Source: Ruminococcus bovis (GTDB lineage Bacteria; Bacillota; Clostridia; Oscillospirales; Acutalibacteraceae). From it: DNA of 64,000 nt. The translations under genes and the position numbers were made by a program. Shown piece after piece: positions 62,099 to 64,000 of this stretch (the first letter of the stretch is position 1; each line of letters opens with the position of its first letter). Below the pieces are notes generated by a model, which worked only from the letters and a program-made list of their open reading frames with translations, was not told where the DNA came from and ran no database searches. The DNA lies in NCBI RefSeq assembly GCF_005601135.1, contig NZ_CP039381.1, positions 369,941 through 433,940 of the forward strand. The letters run 5' to 3'.

Positions 62099-62420
62099 TT
62101 TTCATTGCCCTCAACACAGCTGTTATTGTAGCTTCGTCAGCACCATTATTGATTTCTACTGTGAAATCATTTCTTTGATAGAAATCATAGGTGAGTTAGC
62201 GTTTACTTCTGGTTCTACTGACACTTCTATGAATTGAGGTCTGTTTTTTTGAGTGTAGGCTTCGTATACCTTTTTCTGTCTGCTCCAAAATGTACTTACA
62301 GGAATATTGTTATTTCTGCACCACTGCGCAACACTTAACCCACTGTTGTTGCATTTCTACTTGGTTTGCCCAAAGAGCCAGGTTCTGTTCTTTTCTTAAT
62401 GTTCTGATACCTTTGTTCAT
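62091..62420 (-). pseudogene. IS66 TnpA, frameshifted
   Basis: A small HTH protein gene starting MNKGIRTLRKEQNLALWANQ (62420) behind GGAGAG. The frame breaks after GTAGAA near 62353, where three-base-register loss separates the N-terminus from NNSGLSVAQWCRNNNIPVST, then FWSRQKKVYEAY. It breaks again near 62190 before DFTVEINNGADEATITAVLR, ending in MKNA. The helix-turn-helix pieces match IS66 TnpA. Not functional as read. Confidence 0.85.
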
Positions 62421-62550
62421 ACGAAACTCTCCAATCGTTTTTTGTTGTAGTCTATTGTAGATGTTCGTCTACAACTTATTTACTTGGATATTTTCGCATG
62501 TTTTCAAATCCGCTTCAAGACGCTGGCTTATTTGACGGTTACTAAATGTG

Positions 62551-62591
62551 ACTTCAATACCTTCCAAGTTTATTCAGTTCAGAAGAAATAG
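62551..62591 (+). pseudogene. 3' end of the IS66-interrupted glycosyltransferase gene
   Basis: Joining 60065 to 62551 after removing the IS and one copy of TAAATGTG keeps the reading frame. It gives TFKCDFNTFQVYSVQKK and a TAG stop at 62589-62591, a natural C-terminus. Confidence 0.85.
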
Positions 62592-62632
62592 CATTGTAAC
62601 TTTTAGCTTTATAAATTAAAACCCTTATAACA

Positions 62633-62668
62633 AAAGCAGATGGTATGTTAGTCGTACCATCTGCTTTT
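62633..62668. terminator. Bidirectional intrinsic terminator
   Basis: AAAGCAGATGGTA/TACCATCTGCTTT is a perfect 13-bp stem with a 9-base loop and T-runs on both strands. It lies between the convergent glycosyltransferase remnant and the 62668-63333 gene. Confidence 0.85.
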
Positions 62669-63333
62669 TATAATTTTAAATGTTCTTCACTTAATGTAGT
62701 CCATTTTTCTTTATTATATTTTTCACTATAATTTTTTTCAATATATTTCTTTGTAGGTTCATTAACATTGACCTTTTTGAAATATAGAATATTTTTATAA
62801 CGCTTACCGTTCATAAATTTTTGATTAATAATTTTACCATCTTGAAAAATGCCTATAAAACCGTGTTTAAACATTCCTTTTGAATTCATTTTATATCCAA
62901 GTATGTAACAATTATTTGAAGTATCAAATTCAATAATATCTAATTTTAAGCTATCATCTTCATTAAAGTAACTATCAACAACCTTATAGTTGACAGAGTC
63001 ATAAACCACAAGTTTTGATGAAGAAGAATTTAAGTACTTTTCAATGTTATAAAAATACTTACCGTTAGGAGTAAAAGCAAAACCATCTTCCCCACCATCA
63101 AGAACTACAACTTTAATAAGTCTTAACTTATCTAGGTCATATACTGCAAAAGAACCCAATGATGACTTTGCAAGGAATATATTTTTATTAGGTTGAAATG
63201 CTCCACTATAAATACAAGAAAGGTCTTTAAACCTAGCTAATTCATTATTATTTTCGTCATAAATATAAATAGCTGAACCACTACAACCTACCTTATACTT
63301 TCCGTTATTATAAAATCCCCAAAAATTTCTCAT
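62668..63333 (-). CDS. Beta-propeller-like (WD40-type) soluble protein
   Basis: A 221-residue protein with no signal peptide. Short repeating strands of the propeller kind recur: SGSAIYIYDENNNELARFKD, KSSLGSFAVYDLDKLRLIKV, FTPNGKYFYNIEKY, SKLVVYDSVNYKVVD. The order (value, then YD- or YDS-type element) resembles WD40/Lactonase-like blades, but no family is certain. It is next to small unknown genes and could be an immunity or scaffold protein; this is only a guess from context. Confidence 0.55.
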   Translation of the reverse strand: MRNFWGFYNNGKYKVGCSGSAIYIYDENNNELARFKDLSCIYSGAFQPNKNIFLAKSSLGSFAVYDLDKLRLIKVVVLDGGEDGFAFTPNGKYFYNIEKYLNSSSSKLVVYDSVNYKVVDSYFNEDDSLKLDIIEFDTSNNCYILGYKMNSKGMFKHGFIGIFQDGKIINQKFMNGKRYKNILYFKKVNVNEPTKKYIEKNYSEKYNKEKWTTLSEEHLKL

Positions 63334-63340
63334 AGTTTCT

Positions 63341-63658
63341 TTATTTTAATATTGTTTTCAAATATTCCTCATATTCCAAAGGAATACCAATATCATAATT
63401 TTTGTAGTAGTGTAAAAAGTCTAAAGGAAATGCAAATTCTCCATCTATATACTGTCCTGCTTGTAATCTTTCACCTGTGAACATATCTGAGGTTGGTAAG
63501 CTTGTAACTGCAAAATCCAAATTTTCTATGTGCTTAATAACTTGCTGCTTATCAATACTGTTATGTATCTTTGATAATTCTTCAAAACTATCAGTTAGTT
63601 CACCATATAGCATATTATCCCAATAACCAAAAAGTTTCATTTCTTTTTCAATTATCAT
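63341..63658 (-). CDS. Hypothetical small acidic protein
   Basis: A 105-residue soluble protein. N-terminal helical region (FGYWDNMLYGELTDSFEELS), later SLPTSDMFTGERLQAGQYID and FPLDFLHYYKNYDIGIPLEY, then a Glu-rich end. Small acidic soluble proteins of this size are common among polymorphic-toxin immunity genes, but no toxin is visible in the window. The start may be at the seventh codon. It is 7 bp upstream of the beta-propeller-like gene. Confidence 0.6.
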   Translation of the reverse strand: MIIEKEMKLFGYWDNMLYGELTDSFEELSKIHNSIDKQQVIKHIENLDFAVTSLPTSDMFTGERLQAGQYIDGEFAFPLDFLHYYKNYDIGIPLEYEEYLKTILK

Positions 63659-63690
63659 AAAATCAACTCACAATAAATATATTTAAATCT

Positions 63691-63849
63691 TTACTTCAAT
63701 TTTTCCTGATATTCAAACCACATTTCATAACTTTTCTTTGCCCTTTCAGGTGCGTCTTTTTTAACTCTGAAAATGTGCTTATGTGTGGGATCTTCCTCAT
63801 ACCAATCCTTATTAATACTCCAATACAACAATTCTGTATTTCTAATCAT
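63691..63849 (-). CDS. Short hypothetical protein (52 residues)
   Basis: Small frame with a good start: GGTGATTTTTT then ATG at 63849. Sequence begins MIRNTELLYWSINKDWYEED and continues with the basic/aromatic stretch KHIFRVKKDAPERAKKSYEM, then WFEYQEKLK. The Lys-rich, Trp-containing make-up looks like a real small gene lying in an operon with its neighbours. No family is recognised. Confidence 0.6.
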   Translation of the reverse strand: MIRNTELLYWSINKDWYEEDPTHKHIFRVKKDAPERAKKSYEMWFEYQEKLK

Positions 63850-63877
63850 AAAAAATCACCAATTTTGACCTTTATTA

Positions 63878-64000
63878 TTAACAATCTTTTCTACTTAAAA
63901 CATACTGAATAAAATCATCATTAAGTTTCATATCATATTTTTCAAAGTGGTATATTTCTTCACTTGTCCAACAATACACACCATCATTATATACAAATAT
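63878..64000 (-). CDS. C-terminal part of a hypothetical protein (runs off the right edge)
   Basis: An open minus-strand frame reads into the window from 64000 and stops at 63878. It gives about 40 residues, including NDGVYCWTSEEIYHFEKYDM and LNDDFIQYVLSRKDC. It continues beyond the window, so start and function cannot be judged. Spacing to the 52-residue gene suggests one transcription unit. Confidence 0.55.
   Translation of the reverse strand: MFVYNDGVYCWTSEEIYHFEKYDMKLNDDFIQYVLSRKDC

Larger units (their letters stand above)
60066..62542 (-). mobile_element. IS66-family insertion sequence
   Basis: 2477 bp with terminal inverted repeats beginning GTAACCGTCAAAT at both ends (60066 onward, and inverted to 62542). 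A perfect 8-bp target duplication TAAATGTG flanks it (60058-60065 and 62543-62550). It carries the IS66 gene order tnpA, tnpB and tnpC on the minus strand; tnpB is intact, tnpA and tnpC are frameshifted. Inserted in a glycosyltransferase gene. Confidence 0.95.

Overview
The window is low-G+C Firmicutes DNA, most likely from a gut Ruminococcus-like member of the Oscillospiraceae. The evidence is a ctsR-mcsA-mcsB-clpC stress operon, two T-box leaders, a cobalamin riboswitch with an intrinsic terminator, an ECF-type transporter, an IreB homologue, a dockerin-bearing secreted protein and a BspA-like leucine-rich-repeat fragment. No rRNA, tRNA or CRISPR array was recognised.

Layout. 1-3060: clpC (cut by the left edge), mcsB, mcsA and ctsR on the minus strand, behind a promoter whose -35 box lies inside CtsR heptads. 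3190-14130: a repeat-rich stretch with two near-identical inverted IS30-type pseudo-elements bracketing a TetR regulator, leuA with a leucine T-box, an ECF sigma/anti-sigma pair, an LRR remnant and a NYN-domain protein. 14550-19600: a two-component system and a MacB/FtsX-type ABC exporter. 19700-21200: pyrophosphatase and a nucleotidyltransferase-like protein. 21500-25900: a CUT1 sugar ABC transporter and a divergent membrane protein. 25900-27930: an acyl-CoA synthetase with different base use, bracketed by two nearly identical terminators. 28880-33500: a conserved hypothetical gene, ireB, and pheST with a phenylalanine T-box. 33570-34702: an IS481/IS3-like element. 34770-37820: membrane protein, nnrD, lipoprotein, mazF and a small NrdD-like gene behind an NrdR box. 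38500-50360: a ten-gene cobalamin-riboswitch operon. 50500-56240: poorly characterised small membrane proteins. 56320-62600: cardiolipin synthase, a small exported protein and a GT-C glycosyltransferase gene split by an IS66 element. 62630-64000: small unknown genes at the right edge.

The most interesting system is the riboswitch operon at 38514-50354. It encodes a complete ECF importer (S component, fused EcfA-EcfA', EcfT) together with four DUF4430 (transcobalamin C-terminal-like) domains on three proteins and two alpha/alpha-toroid (prenyltransferase/squalene-cyclase-repeat) proteins. These are the two domain types that make up animal intrinsic factor and transcobalamin, here on separate anchored or secreted polypeptides. 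One DUF4430 protein also carries a beta-propeller and a dockerin. The inferred role is surface capture and import of cobalamin or another corrinoid.

A second theme is a family of mosaic, palindrome-rich repeats (at least seven loci) with shared termini. Their interior modules recur in different combinations, and palindromes of the same family sit inside the pheST T-box leader. Several insertion sequences carry internal frameshifts. The IS66 insertion has a clean 8-bp target duplication, so the interrupted gene can be reconstructed.
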